Assembly (NCBI RefSeq): GCF_000744705.1
Contig: NZ_JQML01000001.1
Span: forward strand, 2,666,001-2,730,000
Length of the DNA: 64,000 nucleotides
Source of the DNA: Streptacidiphilus albus JL83
Lineage (GTDB): Bacteria > Actinomycetota > Actinomycetes > Streptomycetales > Streptomycetaceae
Direction of reading: 5' to 3'
In this document: piece by piece, positions 56,371 to 64,000 of the stretch
Layout: the number at the start of each line of letters is the position of its first letter
Position numbering within the stretch: position 1 is the stretch's first letter
The notes under the pieces: generated by a model
What the model was told of the DNA's origin: nothing
Databases searched by the model: none
What the model saw: only the letters and a program-made list of their open reading frames with translations
Translations under genes and position numbers: made by a program

Positions 56371-57387
56371 CTACTGGTTCGCGTCCAGCTCGGCCAGCAG
56401 CTCCGCCCGGCGGGCGTCGTCGACGAAGGACGCCAGGAAGGAGTTGCGGGCCAGCCGCCGCAGCTGATCGTCCGTCAGCCCGAGCGCCTGCCGCAGGCCC
56501 CGGTAGTTGTCCTCGACGTACCCGCCGAAGTACGAGGGGTCGTCCGAGTTGACGGTGACCAGCAGCCCGGCCTCCAGCATGGCCGGCAGCGGGTGGTCCT
56601 CCAGCCGGTCCACGCAGCGCAGCCGGACGTTGGAGAACGGGCAGACGGTGAGCGGGACCTGCTCCGCCACCAGCCGCGCGACCAGCTCCGGGTCCTCCAT
56701 GCAGCGGATGCCGTGGTCGATCCGCTCCACGCCGAGCAGGTCCAGCGCCTCGGCGATGTAGGCGGGCGGGCCCTCCTCGCCGGCATGGGCGACCAGCCGC
56801 AGCCCGGCCTCCTTCGCCGCCGCGTAGACCTCGGCGAACTTGGCCGGCGGGTGGCCGACCTCGGCCGAGTCCAGGCCGACGGCCGAGATCAGGTGCAGGT
56901 ACGGGGCGGCGTCGGCCAGGGTCTTCAGCGCGTCCTCGGCCGGGAGGTCCCGGAGGAAGCTGAGGATCAGACCGGTCGACAGGCCGTGCCGCTCCCGACT
57001 GGTCTCCAGCGCCCGGGACAGCCCGAGGACGACGGTGCCCAGATCGACGCCGCGCCCGGTGTGGGCCTGCGGGTCGAAGAAGATCTCCGCGTGCCGCACC
57101 CCCTGCGCGGCGGCGCGCACCAGGTACGCCTCGGCCAGGTCGGTGAAGTCCTGCTCGGTCCGCAGCACGTCGGTGAGCTGGTAGTACAGGTTCAGGAAGG
57201 ACTGGAGGTCGCTGAACGCATAGGCGCTGCGCAGCTCCTCCGGGGTGGCGTAGGGCAGGTCGATGCCGTTGCGCTCGGCCAGCGCGAACGCCAGCTCGGG
57301 TTCGAGCGTCCCCTCGATGTGGAGGTGCAGCTCGGCCTTGGGCAGGACGCCCTCGGGCAGGGGGTGGGCGTGGTGGGACACGGTCAT
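56371..57387 (-). CDS. Adenosine/adenine deaminase
   Basis: A 338-aa amidohydrolase that deaminates adenosine or adenine. Metal and catalytic residues are visible: LHLHIEGTLEPE (HxH), VAHAGEEGPP (His/Glu), RIDHGIRC and VNSDDPSYFGGY (Asp-Asp). The GPPAYIAEALDLLGVERIDHG and DDPSYFGGYVEDNY segments resemble the adenine-deaminase branch (fungal-type) more than classic adenosine deaminase, so both substrates are possible. It starts 2 nt after the obg stop, so it is in the obg operon. This placement between proB and obg is not universal. Confidence 0.88.
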   Translation of the reverse strand: MTVSHHAHPLPEGVLPKAELHLHIEGTLEPELAFALAERNGIDLPYATPEELRSAYAFSDLQSFLNLYYQLTDVLRTEQDFTDLAEAYLVRAAAQGVRHAEIFFDPQAHTGRGVDLGTVVLGLSRALETSRERHGLSTGLILSFLRDLPAEDALKTLADAAPYLHLISAVGLDSAEVGHPPAKFAEVYAAAKEAGLRLVAHAGEEGPPAYIAEALDLLGVERIDHGIRCMEDPELVARLVAEQVPLTVCPFSNVRLRCVDRLEDHPLPAMLEAGLLVTVNSDDPSYFGGYVEDNYRGLRQALGLTDDQLRRLARNSFLASFVDDARRAELLAELDANQ

Positions 57388-57389
57388 GC

Positions 57390-58862
57390 TCAGAAGTCCT
57401 CGTCGGGTTCGATCTCGCGGCGGGGCATCGGGTCGAAGCGGGCGTACTCGGTCGCCGCGTCGTCCCGGATCAGCTCGCGCTGGCGCTTGCGGGTGACGGC
57501 GTCGCGCGGCGACTCCATCCGGTGGTCCTCGCCGCGTCGGCCGAGCATCTCGGCGCCGGCCGCCATGCTCGGCTCCCAGTCGAAGACCACGGCGTTCTCG
57601 GAGGCGCCGATGACGACGGTGTCGCCCTCCTTGGCGCCGGCCTTGGCCAGGGCGACCTCGACCCCGAGCCGGGCCAGCCGGTCGGCGAGGTAGCCGACGG
57701 CCTCGTCGTTGGAGAAGTCGGTCTGCTTGATCCAGCGCTCGGGCTTGCTGCCGATGATCCGGTACAGCTCCTCGGCCGCGTCGTACTCGACGGTGAAGCC
57801 GGCGTCGTCCACGGCGGTCGGCCGCAGCACGATCCGGGTGGCCTCCTCGACCGGCTTGGCGGCGCGGGCCTCGGTGACGATCCGGGCGAGGGCGAAGCTC
57901 AGCTCGCGCAGGCCCTTGCGGGAGGTCGCGGAGACGTCGAAGACCTCGTAGCCGCGCTCCTCCAGCGAGGAGCGGGTGATGTCGGCGAGGTCCTGGCCGT
58001 CGGGGATGTCGGTCTTGTTCAGCGCGACCAGCCGCGGCCGGTCCTCCAGGCCGCCGTACTGGGCGAGTTCGGCCTCGATCATGTCCAGGTCGGACAGCGG
58101 GTCGCGGTCGTTCTCCAGCGTCGCGCAGTCCAGCACGTGCACCAGCACCGAGCAGCGCTCGACATGGCGCAGGAATTCGAGCCCGAGGCCCTTGCCCTGG
58201 CTGGCGCCGGGGATCAGTCCGGGGACGTCGGCGATGGTGTAGACGATGTCGCCGGCGGTGACCACGCCCAGGTTGGGGATCAGGGTGGTGAAGGGGTAGT
58301 CCGCGATCTTCGGCTTGGCTGCGGACAGCACCGAGATCAGCGAGGACTTGCCGGCGCTCGGGTAGCCCACCAGGGCGACGTCGGCGACGGACTTGAGCTC
58401 CAGCACGATGTCGCGGTCGTCGCCGGGCTCGCCCAGCAGCGCGAAGCCGGGGGCCTTGCGGCGGGCGGAGGCCAGCGAGGAGTTGCCCAGACCGCCCCGG
58501 CCCCCGGCCGCGACCACGAAGCTGGTGCCGTTGCCGACCAGGTCGGCCAGGACCTCGCCGTCCTTGCCGAGGACGACGGTGCCGTCCGGCACCGGCAGCA
58601 CGAGGTCGAAGCCCTCGCCGCCGGTGCGGTGGTCGCCCGCGCCCGGCTTGCCGTTGCCGGCCCGGCGGTGCGGGGTGTGGTGGTAGTCCAGCAGGGTGGT
58701 CACCTGCGGGTCGACGACCAGGGTGACGTCGCCGCCCCGGCCGCCGTTGCCGCCGTCGGGACCGCCCAGCGGCTTGAACTTCTCCCGGTGCACGGAGGCG
58801 CAGCCATGGCCTCCGTTACCCGCGGCGACATGCAACTCGACGCGGTCCACGAAGGTGGTCAT
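57390..58862 (-). CDS. obg: GTPase Obg (CgtA)
   Basis: A 490-aa ribosome-assembly GTPase, linked in Streptomyces to differentiation. The Gly-rich Obg fold spans 1-160 ([37 protein letters not shown]). The G domain has [27 protein letters not shown], then an OCT domain ([20 protein letters not shown]), and a charged C-terminal tail of about 60 residues typical of streptomycetes. ATG 58862 lies beyond a hairpin that separates it from rpmA, so its expression is partly uncoupled from the ribosomal genes. Confidence 0.96.
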   Translation of the reverse strand: MTTFVDRVELHVAAGNGGHGCASVHREKFKPLGGPDGGNGGRGGDVTLVVDPQVTTLLDYHHTPHRRAGNGKPGAGDHRTGGEGFDLVLPVPDGTVVLGKDGEVLADLVGNGTSFVVAAGGRGGLGNSSLASARRKAPGFALLGEPGDDRDIVLELKSVADVALVGYPSAGKSSLISVLSAAKPKIADYPFTTLIPNLGVVTAGDIVYTIADVPGLIPGASQGKGLGLEFLRHVERCSVLVHVLDCATLENDRDPLSDLDMIEAELAQYGGLEDRPRLVALNKTDIPDGQDLADITRSSLEERGYEVFDVSATSRKGLRELSFALARIVTEARAAKPVEEATRIVLRPTAVDDAGFTVEYDAAEELYRIIGSKPERWIKQTDFSNDEAVGYLADRLARLGVEVALAKAGAKEGDTVVIGASENAVVFDWEPSMAAGAEMLGRRGEDHRMESPRDAVTRKRQRELIRDDAATEYARFDPMPRREIEPDEDF

Positions 58863-58914
58863 GGTGCGGTGCCTTTCGTTAGGGGGGTACTCGGCTGTTC
58901 TTGTCCAGAAACAC

Positions 58915-58948
58915 CGAGGGTGGACCGGAATGTTCCGATCCACCCTCG
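58915..58948 (-). terminator. Hairpin between rpmA and obg
   Basis: A 10-bp stem (CGAGGGTGGA and complement) continued by an imperfect CGGAA/TTCCG inner stem, 70 nt past the rpmA stop. It may terminate the ribosomal transcript partially. Confidence 0.65.
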
Positions 58949-59017
58949 ATGTCACGTTGTCACACGCTGTTCCAGCTCGTGCTGGTCACTCCGAACAGGT
59001 CCTGCGGTCCGCCTGGA

Positions 59018-59272
59018 TCAGGCGACCGGGACGATGTTCACGACGCGACGGCCACGGTGGGTGCCGAACTCGACCGCACCGGCGTTGAGCGCGAACAGGG
59101 TGTCGTCGCCGCCACGGCCGACGCCGGAACCCGGGTGGAAGTGGGTGCCGCGCTGGCGGACGAGGATCTCGCCGGCGTTGACCTTCTGGCCGCCGAAACG
59201 CTTGACGCCGAGGCGCTGAGCGTTCGAGTCACGACCGTTACGAGTAGAGCTTGCGCCCTTCTTGTGAGCCAT
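59018..59272 (-). CDS. rpmA: 50S ribosomal protein L27
   Basis: An 84-aa protein ([52 protein letters not shown]). Its N-terminus reaches the peptidyl-transferase centre. The start has no cleavable N-terminal extension of the Firmicutes type. It lies 12 nt after rplU and shares its strongly biased codon use. obg is next, beyond a hairpin. Normal length and complete. Confidence 0.98.
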   Translation of the reverse strand: MAHKKGASSTRNGRDSNAQRLGVKRFGGQKVNAGEILVRQRGTHFHPGSGVGRGGDDTLFALNAGAVEFGTHRGRRVVNIVPVA

Positions 59273-59284
59273 TTCCGCCTCCCC

Positions 59285-59599
59285 TTACTTCGCCGAGTCG
59301 ATGCTGGTCACGCGGAGCGCGGTGTGGCGCTGACGGTGGCCCATGCGCTTGCGGTAACCGGTCTTGTTCTTGTACTTCATGATGTTGATCTTCTCGCCCT
59401 TGTGGTGGTCGACCACCTCGGCGCGAACCTTCACACCGGCCAGGACCCACGGGTCGCTGGTGACCGCGTCACCGTCGACGATGAGGATCGTCGAAAGCTC
59501 CACGGTCTCGCCGACCTTGGCGTCAACCTTGTCGGACTCGAAAACATCGCCGACAGCAACCTTGTGCTGCCGACCGCCGCTACGCACGATCGCGTACAC
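59285..59599 (-). CDS. rplU: 50S ribosomal protein L21
   Basis: A 104-aa protein ([40 protein letters not shown]). GTG 59599 is taken because family proteins start at (M)YAIV; upstream codons in this frame read as leader RNA. Part of the rplU-rpmA ribosomal operon. A structured 5' leader and a good promoter precede it (59627-59749). Confidence 0.97.
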   Translation of the reverse strand: MYAIVRSGGRQHKVAVGDVFESDKVDAKVGETVELSTILIVDGDAVTSDPWVLAGVKVRAEVVDHHKGEKINIMKYKNKTGYRKRMGHRQRHTALRVTSIDSAK

Positions 59600-59626
59600 C
59601 GCGAACCCACTCTCAACTCGGTCGGA

Positions 59627-59708
59627 GCTCCTGACGCCAGCCTCCCCGCAACGAAACGGCAAGGGGCCTCCCCCGGGCGCGAGGCTCGGGAGGGATGTGC
59701 TCAGGAGC
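59627..59708 (-). promoter_or_regulatory. Structured 5' leader of rplU
   Basis: The RNA closes with an 8-bp helix (TCAGGAGC at 59701-59708, GCTCCTGA at 59627-59634) around about 66 nt. Those contain further stems such as CCCC/GGGG and GCCTC/GAGGC. This fits a multi-branched ribosomal-protein leader of the kind used for autoregulation by L21, but no such leader is confirmed here. Confidence 0.5.
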
Positions 59709-59720
59709 GGGGCGTGACAG

Positions 59721-59749
59721 TACAGAATGCAAAGCACGCCGAGGGTCAA
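59721..59749 (-). promoter_or_regulatory. Putative promoter of rplU-rpmA
   Basis: TTGACC (59744-59749) with TCTGTA 17 bp on (59721-59726); TGTACT at 19 bp is the alternative -10. It lies just upstream of the structured leader. The 312-nt gap 59600-59911 contains this, the leader and the rne terminator, and no gene. Confidence 0.5.
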
Positions 59750-59843
59750 GGCTACGGACCGCGAGCCTGTGGGTCAAACCAGCCCACCCGGGACAGCGGC
59801 GCAGGCCGGAAGGGGTGCCCAGAAGCTCTGCGGCGGCCCGCAA

Positions 59844-59893
59844 CGGCCCCGCCCCCGTCCCTCCGGAGCTCCGGAGGGACGGGGGCGGGGCCG
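59844..59893 (-). terminator. Terminator of rne: perfect 50-bp palindrome
   Basis: A 50-bp perfect palindrome around GAGCTC (25-bp half-stems), starting CGGCCCCGCCCCCG, 19 nt past the rne stop codon. It is the strongest hairpin noted in the window. Confidence 0.9.
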
Positions 59894-59911
59894 CCGTGCT
59901 GCGTGCTGCTG

Positions 59912-62900
59912 CTACTCGGCCGCGGTCTCGGCGGCCGCGCTCTTCTTGGTGGCGGTGCGCTTGGTGGCGGCCTTCTTGGCCGTCGCCTTCTTCGCGGTCG
60001 CCTTCTTGGCCACGGTCTTCTTCGCCGCCGCCTTCTTGGCCGGAGCCGACTCGGCCGGGGCCTCGGCGGCGTCCGCGTCGGCGGCTGCCGCCTTCTTGGC
60101 GGCGGCCTTGCGCGGGGCGCGCTTGCGCGGCGCCACCGGCTCCTCGACCACGGGCTCCTCGACGACCGGCTCGGCCACGACCTCGGCCACGGGCTCCGCC
60201 ACGACGGTCTCGGCGACCGGCTCGGCGGCGGCCTCGGTGCGGGCCGGGACGACCAGCACCGCCGCCTCCTGCGCCGCGGTCGGCGGACCGGCCGGCGAGG
60301 TGGCCTTGCGGACCGCACGGCGACGGGTGCGCGCCGGACGGGCCGAGGCCTCGATCATCGCCTCGGCCAGTTCCTCGGCCTCGGCCTGCACCGCGGCGTC
60401 CAGCGGAACCGGAGCGGCAACCACGGTCTCGACCGCCGCGGGCTCGGGCTCCACCGCTGCGACCTCGACCACCTCGACGACCTCGGCGTCCGGGGTGACG
60501 ATCTCCAGGTCCTCGACGTCCTCGGCGTTCAGGCCGCGCGCCAGCACCTCGTCCGCGAGGTCGTCCAACTGCTCCTCGTGGTCGTGCTCGTGGTCGTGCT
60601 CGTGCTCGTGCGTCTCCAGGCCGTCGCCGCCGCGACCGCGACGGCGGCGCTTGCCGCCGCCGGCCTGGGCCGAGCCGCCGGACTCCTCGCCCGGACGCGG
60701 GCCGGAGAAGCCCTTGGGCACCGCCGGGGGCTGCTCCATGTGGACGATGACGCCGCGTCCGTTGCAGTGGACGCAGGTCTCGGAGAAGGACTCCAGCAGG
60801 CCCTGGCCGACCCGCTTGCGGGTCATCTGCACCAGGCCCAGCGAGGTGACCTCGGCCACCTGGTGCTTGGTCCGGTCCCGGCCCAGGCACTCCAGCAGCC
60901 GGCGCAGCACCAGGTCGCGGTTGGACTCCAGCACCATGTCGATGAAGTCGATCACGATGATGCCGCCGAGGTCGCGCAGCCGCAGCTGGCGCACGATCTC
61001 CTCGGCCGCCTCGATGTTGTTGCGGGTGACCGTCTCTTCCAGGTTGCCGCCCTGGCCGGTGAACTTCCCGGTGTTGACGTCGACCACGATCATGGCCTCG
61101 GTCTTGTCGATCACCAGCGAACCGCCGCTGGGCAGCCAGACCTTGCGGTCCAGCGCCTTCATCAGCTGCTCGTCGATCCGGTAGGTGGCGAAGACGTCCA
61201 CCTCGGAGGTCCAGCGCTGGAGCCTGGGCACCAGGTCCGGGGCGACCCCGGCGACGTACTCGCTGATGGTCGACCAGGCGGTGTCGCCGGAGACGATGAC
61301 CTTGGTGAAGTCCTCGTTGAAGATGTCGCGGACGACCCGGACGGTCATGTCCGGCTCCCCGTAGAGCAGCGTCGGCGCGTTGCCGCTGCTGACCTTCTTC
61401 TGGATGTCCTCCCACTGCTGCTGCAGCCGCTGGACGTCGCGGGTCAGCTCCTCCTCGGAGGCGCCCTCGGCGGCGGTGCGGACGATGACGCCCGCGTCGT
61501 CGGGGACGATCTTCTTGAGGATGTTCTTCAGCCGGGCGCGCTCGGTGTCGGGCAGCTTGCGGCTGATCCCGGTCATCGAGCCCTCGGGCACGTACACCAG
61601 GTAGCGGCCGGGCAGGGAGATCTGGCTGGTCAGCCGGGCGCCCTTGTGGCCGATCGGGTCCTTGGAGACCTGCACCAGCACCGAGGAGCCGGACTTCAGC
61701 ACCGACTCGATCCGGCGCGGACCGCCCTTGACGCCCAGCGCCTGGAAGTTCACCTCACCGGCGTAGAGCACGGCGTTGCGGCCCTTGCCGATGTCGATGA
61801 AGGCGGCCTCCATCGACGGCAGCACGTTCTGCACCTTGCCCAGGTACACGTTGCCGACGTAGGAGGTGGCCTGCTCCTTGTTGACGTAGTGCTCGACCAG
61901 CACGTTGTCCTCAAGGACGCCGATCTGGGTGCGCTCGCCGTGCTGACGGACCACCATGACCCGCTCGACGGCCTCGCGGCGCGCCAGGAACTCGGCCTCG
62001 GTGATGATCGGCACCCGGCGGCGGCCCTGCTCGCGGCCCTCGCGGCGGCGCTGCTTCTTGGCCTCCAGACGGGTCGAGCCCTTGATGGACTGGACCTCGT
62101 CCGGGTCGAACGGGATGTCCAGCGGCGGCGTGCTCGACACCGAGGTGCGGCGGCGCGGCTCGCGGACCTTCACCACGGTGCGCTCCGGGTCGTCGCCCGA
62201 GGCCACGGCCTCGACCTCGGCCGGACCGTCCCCACTGCGGCGACGGCGGCGGCGACGCCGACGGCTGGACGCGGACAGCGCCTCGCCGAGGTCGTCGTCC
62301 TCCTCGTCCTCGTCGTCCTCGTGGACGGCGTCCTGCGCCTGGGCGGCCTGCGGCTCGCCGTTGGCGGCCTCGAAGTCGTCGCCCTCGCCACGACGGCGGC
62401 GACGACCGCCACGGCGGCGGCGGCGCGAGGGGCGGCCGTCCTCCCACGGCTGGTCCTGCTCGGCGCGACCGTCCTCGGTCTCCTCGACCTCGTCCAGCTC
62501 CTCGACCTCGTCGAGCGGCTCGACCGGGGCCGCGACCGGCGCGGTGAAGGCCGGGGCGGAGGTCGCCCGGCGACGGCGGCGGCGGTTGCTGTAGGACTCG
62601 TCCTCGTCCTCGGCGGGCTCGGCGACCGGCGCCGGCGCGGGCCGGCGGACCGGCTCGGCGCCGAGCGGGGTCCGGCCGCTGGAGAGCTGGAACACGGCGG
62701 GCGCGGTCGGCGCGGCGGGCGCGGAGGCGCGGGCCCGGCGGGCCTGACGGTTCAGGAAGGGCTCCGGCGCGGCCTCGGTCCCCTCGGTCTCCTCGACCGG
62801 GGTGGTGACGGGCGCGGCGACCGGCGCGGTGGCCCGGCGACGGGTCCGACGGCGACCGTCCTCGACCGGCTCGTCCGACTCGGCGGCCGTCCGCTCGACG

Positions 62901-63613
62901 GCGGGGGTCGCCACGGCGGCGGGGGTCGCGGCCTCGGCCGGCGGGGTGAAGGCGGCGACCGGCACGGCCGGGCGGGCCGGGACGACGATCTCGGCGGGCT
63001 CCTGGAACACCGGCGCCTGGAAGATCGCGGTGGAGGGCCGGACGGCGCGGCGGCGGCCACGGGTCCCGGTGTGCTCCTCGGCGGGCTGCTGGACCGGCGC
63101 GGGGGTGGGCTCGACCACGGCCTCGGGCTCCACGGCCTCGGGCTCGACCGGCTCGGCCTCGTCCGCGACAGGCTCGGCGGGCTGCTCGGGAAGGGCGATC
63201 TCGGTCTGCACCGGCTCGGCCTTCTTACGGGTCCGGCGGGCGCGCTTCACCGGCTCGGCCGGGGCGTCGACCGACGTCTCGACCGGCGCATCGACGGCAG
63301 CCGGGCTCTCCACGGCGGGCGCCTCGACGACGGCCTCGGCCGTCGGCTCCGGCTCGGCCTTCTTGCGGGTGCGGCGGGCGCGCTTCACCGGCTCGGCCGG
63401 GGCCTCGGTCACGGCCTCGGCGGCCGACTGCGCCTCCGTCCCGGCGGACGCGGGCGCGTCGCCGGCGTTCGCCTCGGCGACCGGCGGACCGGCCGGACGG
63501 CTGGCGGCCCGGCGGCGGCGCGGGGCCGCCTTCGGGGCTGCGCTGCCGGCCGGGGCGGTGCCCTCGGCGCTGTTCTGTTCGTTCGATTCGTTCTGTTCGT
63601 TGATGTCGAGCAT
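59912..63613 (-). CDS. rne: Ribonuclease E/G
   Basis: A 1233-aa endoribonuclease central to RNA decay and rRNA/tRNA processing. The catalytic core (about 560-1000) has the S1 domain (VYLGKVQNVLPSMEAAFIDI), IVVDVNTGKF and VIDFIDM (metal Asp residues), and the Zn-link CVHCNGRG. Unusually for E. coli-type enzymes, the N-terminal 540 residues are a disordered Ala/Glu/Pro and Arg/Lys-rich region with APAEPVKRARRTRKKAEP repeated twice. The C-terminus is Lys/Ala-rich with KKA repeats. Long flanks on both sides of the core are typical of actinobacterial RNase E. ATG 63613 (MLDINEQNESN), with GGGAGAA upstream; the 287-nt upstream gap shows GC-rich stems but no gene. Confidence 0.95.
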   Translation of the reverse strand: MLDINEQNESNEQNSAEGTAPAGSAAPKAAPRRRRAASRPAGPPVAEANAGDAPASAGTEAQSAAEAVTEAPAEPVKRARRTRKKAEPEPTAEAVVEAPAVESPAAVDAPVETSVDAPAEPVKRARRTRKKAEPVQTEIALPEQPAEPVADEAEPVEPEAVEPEAVVEPTPAPVQQPAEEHTGTRGRRRAVRPSTAIFQAPVFQEPAEIVVPARPAVPVAAFTPPAEAATPAAVATPAVERTAAESDEPVEDGRRRTRRRATAPVAAPVTTPVEETEGTEAAPEPFLNRQARRARASAPAAPTAPAVFQLSSGRTPLGAEPVRRPAPAPVAEPAEDEDESYSNRRRRRRATSAPAFTAPVAAPVEPLDEVEELDEVEETEDGRAEQDQPWEDGRPSRRRRRGGRRRRRGEGDDFEAANGEPQAAQAQDAVHEDDEDEEDDDLGEALSASSRRRRRRRRRSGDGPAEVEAVASGDDPERTVVKVREPRRRTSVSSTPPLDIPFDPDEVQSIKGSTRLEAKKQRRREGREQGRRRVPIITEAEFLARREAVERVMVVRQHGERTQIGVLEDNVLVEHYVNKEQATSYVGNVYLGKVQNVLPSMEAAFIDIGKGRNAVLYAGEVNFQALGVKGGPRRIESVLKSGSSVLVQVSKDPIGHKGARLTSQISLPGRYLVYVPEGSMTGISRKLPDTERARLKNILKKIVPDDAGVIVRTAAEGASEEELTRDVQRLQQQWEDIQKKVSSGNAPTLLYGEPDMTVRVVRDIFNEDFTKVIVSGDTAWSTISEYVAGVAPDLVPRLQRWTSEVDVFATYRIDEQLMKALDRKVWLPSGGSLVIDKTEAMIVVDVNTGKFTGQGGNLEETVTRNNIEAAEEIVRQLRLRDLGGIIVIDFIDMVLESNRDLVLRRLLECLGRDRTKHQVAEVTSLGLVQMTRKRVGQGLLESFSETCVHCNGRGVIVHMEQPPAVPKGFSGPRPGEESGGSAQAGGGKRRRRGRGGDGLETHEHEHDHEHDHEEQLDDLADEVLARGLNAEDVEDLEIVTPDAEVVEVVEVAAVEPEPAAVETVVAAPVPLDAAVQAEAEELAEAMIEASARPARTRRRAVRKATSPAGPPTAAQEAAVLVVPARTEAAAEPVAETVVAEPVAEVVAEPVVEEPVVEEPVAPRKRAPRKAAAKKAAAADADAAEAPAESAPAKKAAAKKTVAKKATAKKATAKKAATKRTATKKSAAAETAAE

Positions 63614-63900
63614 CCGGGCGGTTCTCCCGTCATGCCCCCGGGCGCCGCGCTTCTCAGCGGGCGCCGCACAGGGACTCACGTGTGTCGATCAGCGGTCCGC
63701 CGGGCGGTTCCGCCGATAAGTCTTCTGGTCCGGCCAGTCTTCAGGTCGTATGTCGCGCCGGGCCGTGCACTGGTGCGGGCACGGCCGGGTGCCTGGTCCC
63801 CGGGTGGCTCCCAGGGGCCCGCACAAACGCGGTCGGGCTTCGACGACGAGCCGCGGTGCACCTTCGGCACAGTGCGCAGACCAGACCGGCCGACCGCTGC

Positions 63901-64000
63901 CTACACGGGCTGCGACTCGGGCTCCTCGGATGGGAGCGCCGACGCCGCGCCACGGTCGGGCGCGAACGGGTCGGTCACCGTCCCGGACTCCTCGTCGAGC
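63901..64000 (-). CDS. C-terminal end of an unidentified protein (5' end outside window)
   Basis: The last 32 residues before a TAG (LDEESGTVTDPFAPDRGAAS, ALPSEEPESQPV) are acidic and Pro/Ser-rich, a disordered tail. In streptomycetes the gene upstream of rne is usually a TIGR03936 radical-SAM-associated protein, and this tail could belong to it. The fragment itself has no domain to prove that. Codon bias in the frame is normal. Confidence 0.5.
   Translation of the reverse strand, partial: LDEESGTVTDPFAPDRGAASALPSEEPESQPV

Overview
The window looks like the chromosomal core of a high-GC actinomycete of the Streptomycetaceae (Streptomyces, Kitasatospora or Streptacidiphilus type). The evidence is very high G+C, frequent GTG starts, many 4-nt ATGA/GTGA overlaps, and a gene order that matches what I know of Streptomyces: hemW, lepA, rpsT, holA, comEC/comEA, degV, leuS, histidine phosphatase, rsfS, LytR-C protein, nadD, proA, proB, obg, rpmA, rplU, rne. 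Assignments come from reading the sequence and from knowledge of the families; no search was run.

Region 1 (1-7.6 kb): the 3' end of htpX with pspAB and a DUF3097 gene, then an opposing four-gene operon (5259 to 2117) that looks like a small polymorphic-toxin cassette, then hemW and a divergent signal peptidase I. Region 2 (7.6-20.8 kb): a long-chain acyl-CoA ligase, a heterodimeric ABC exporter pair, a decayed CYP121-like P450, an AraC/DinB-type divergent pair, a Ser/Thr kinase fused to a peptidoglycan-binding domain, lepA, a DoxX-like membrane protein and a monooxygenase-fold protein. Region 3 (20.9-30.5 kb): rpsT, holA, comEC, comEA and degV, with a roughly 2.3-kb insertion between comEA and degV bounded by a second, diverged copy of the degV 3' end.

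Region 4 (30.6-45 kb): leuS preceded by a leucine-rich leader peptide and a terminator/antiterminator (attenuator); a tightly overlapping exopolysaccharide operon (nucleotide-sugar dehydrogenase, membrane glycosyltransferase, 35-aa membrane protein, polysaccharide deacetylase, secreted protein); a sedolisin protease; an acyltransferase; a dienelactone-hydrolase-type protein; and three identical tRNA-Ala(GGC) genes, with a decayed XRE-type regulator between two of them. Region 5 (45-64 kb): the conserved block from the histidine phosphatase (apparent CTG start) through rsfS, LytR-C protein, nadD, two micro membrane proteins, an M48 protease, two related membrane proteins, proA, proB, a deaminase, obg, rpmA and rplU to rne, ending in the 3' tail of another gene.

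Most of the window is housekeeping. The parts least explained by standard annotation are the leuS attenuator, the toxin-like locus with its composite third gene, the island at degV, the exopolysaccharide operon, the two DnaA boxes before comEA, and the non-canonical start of the phosphatase.
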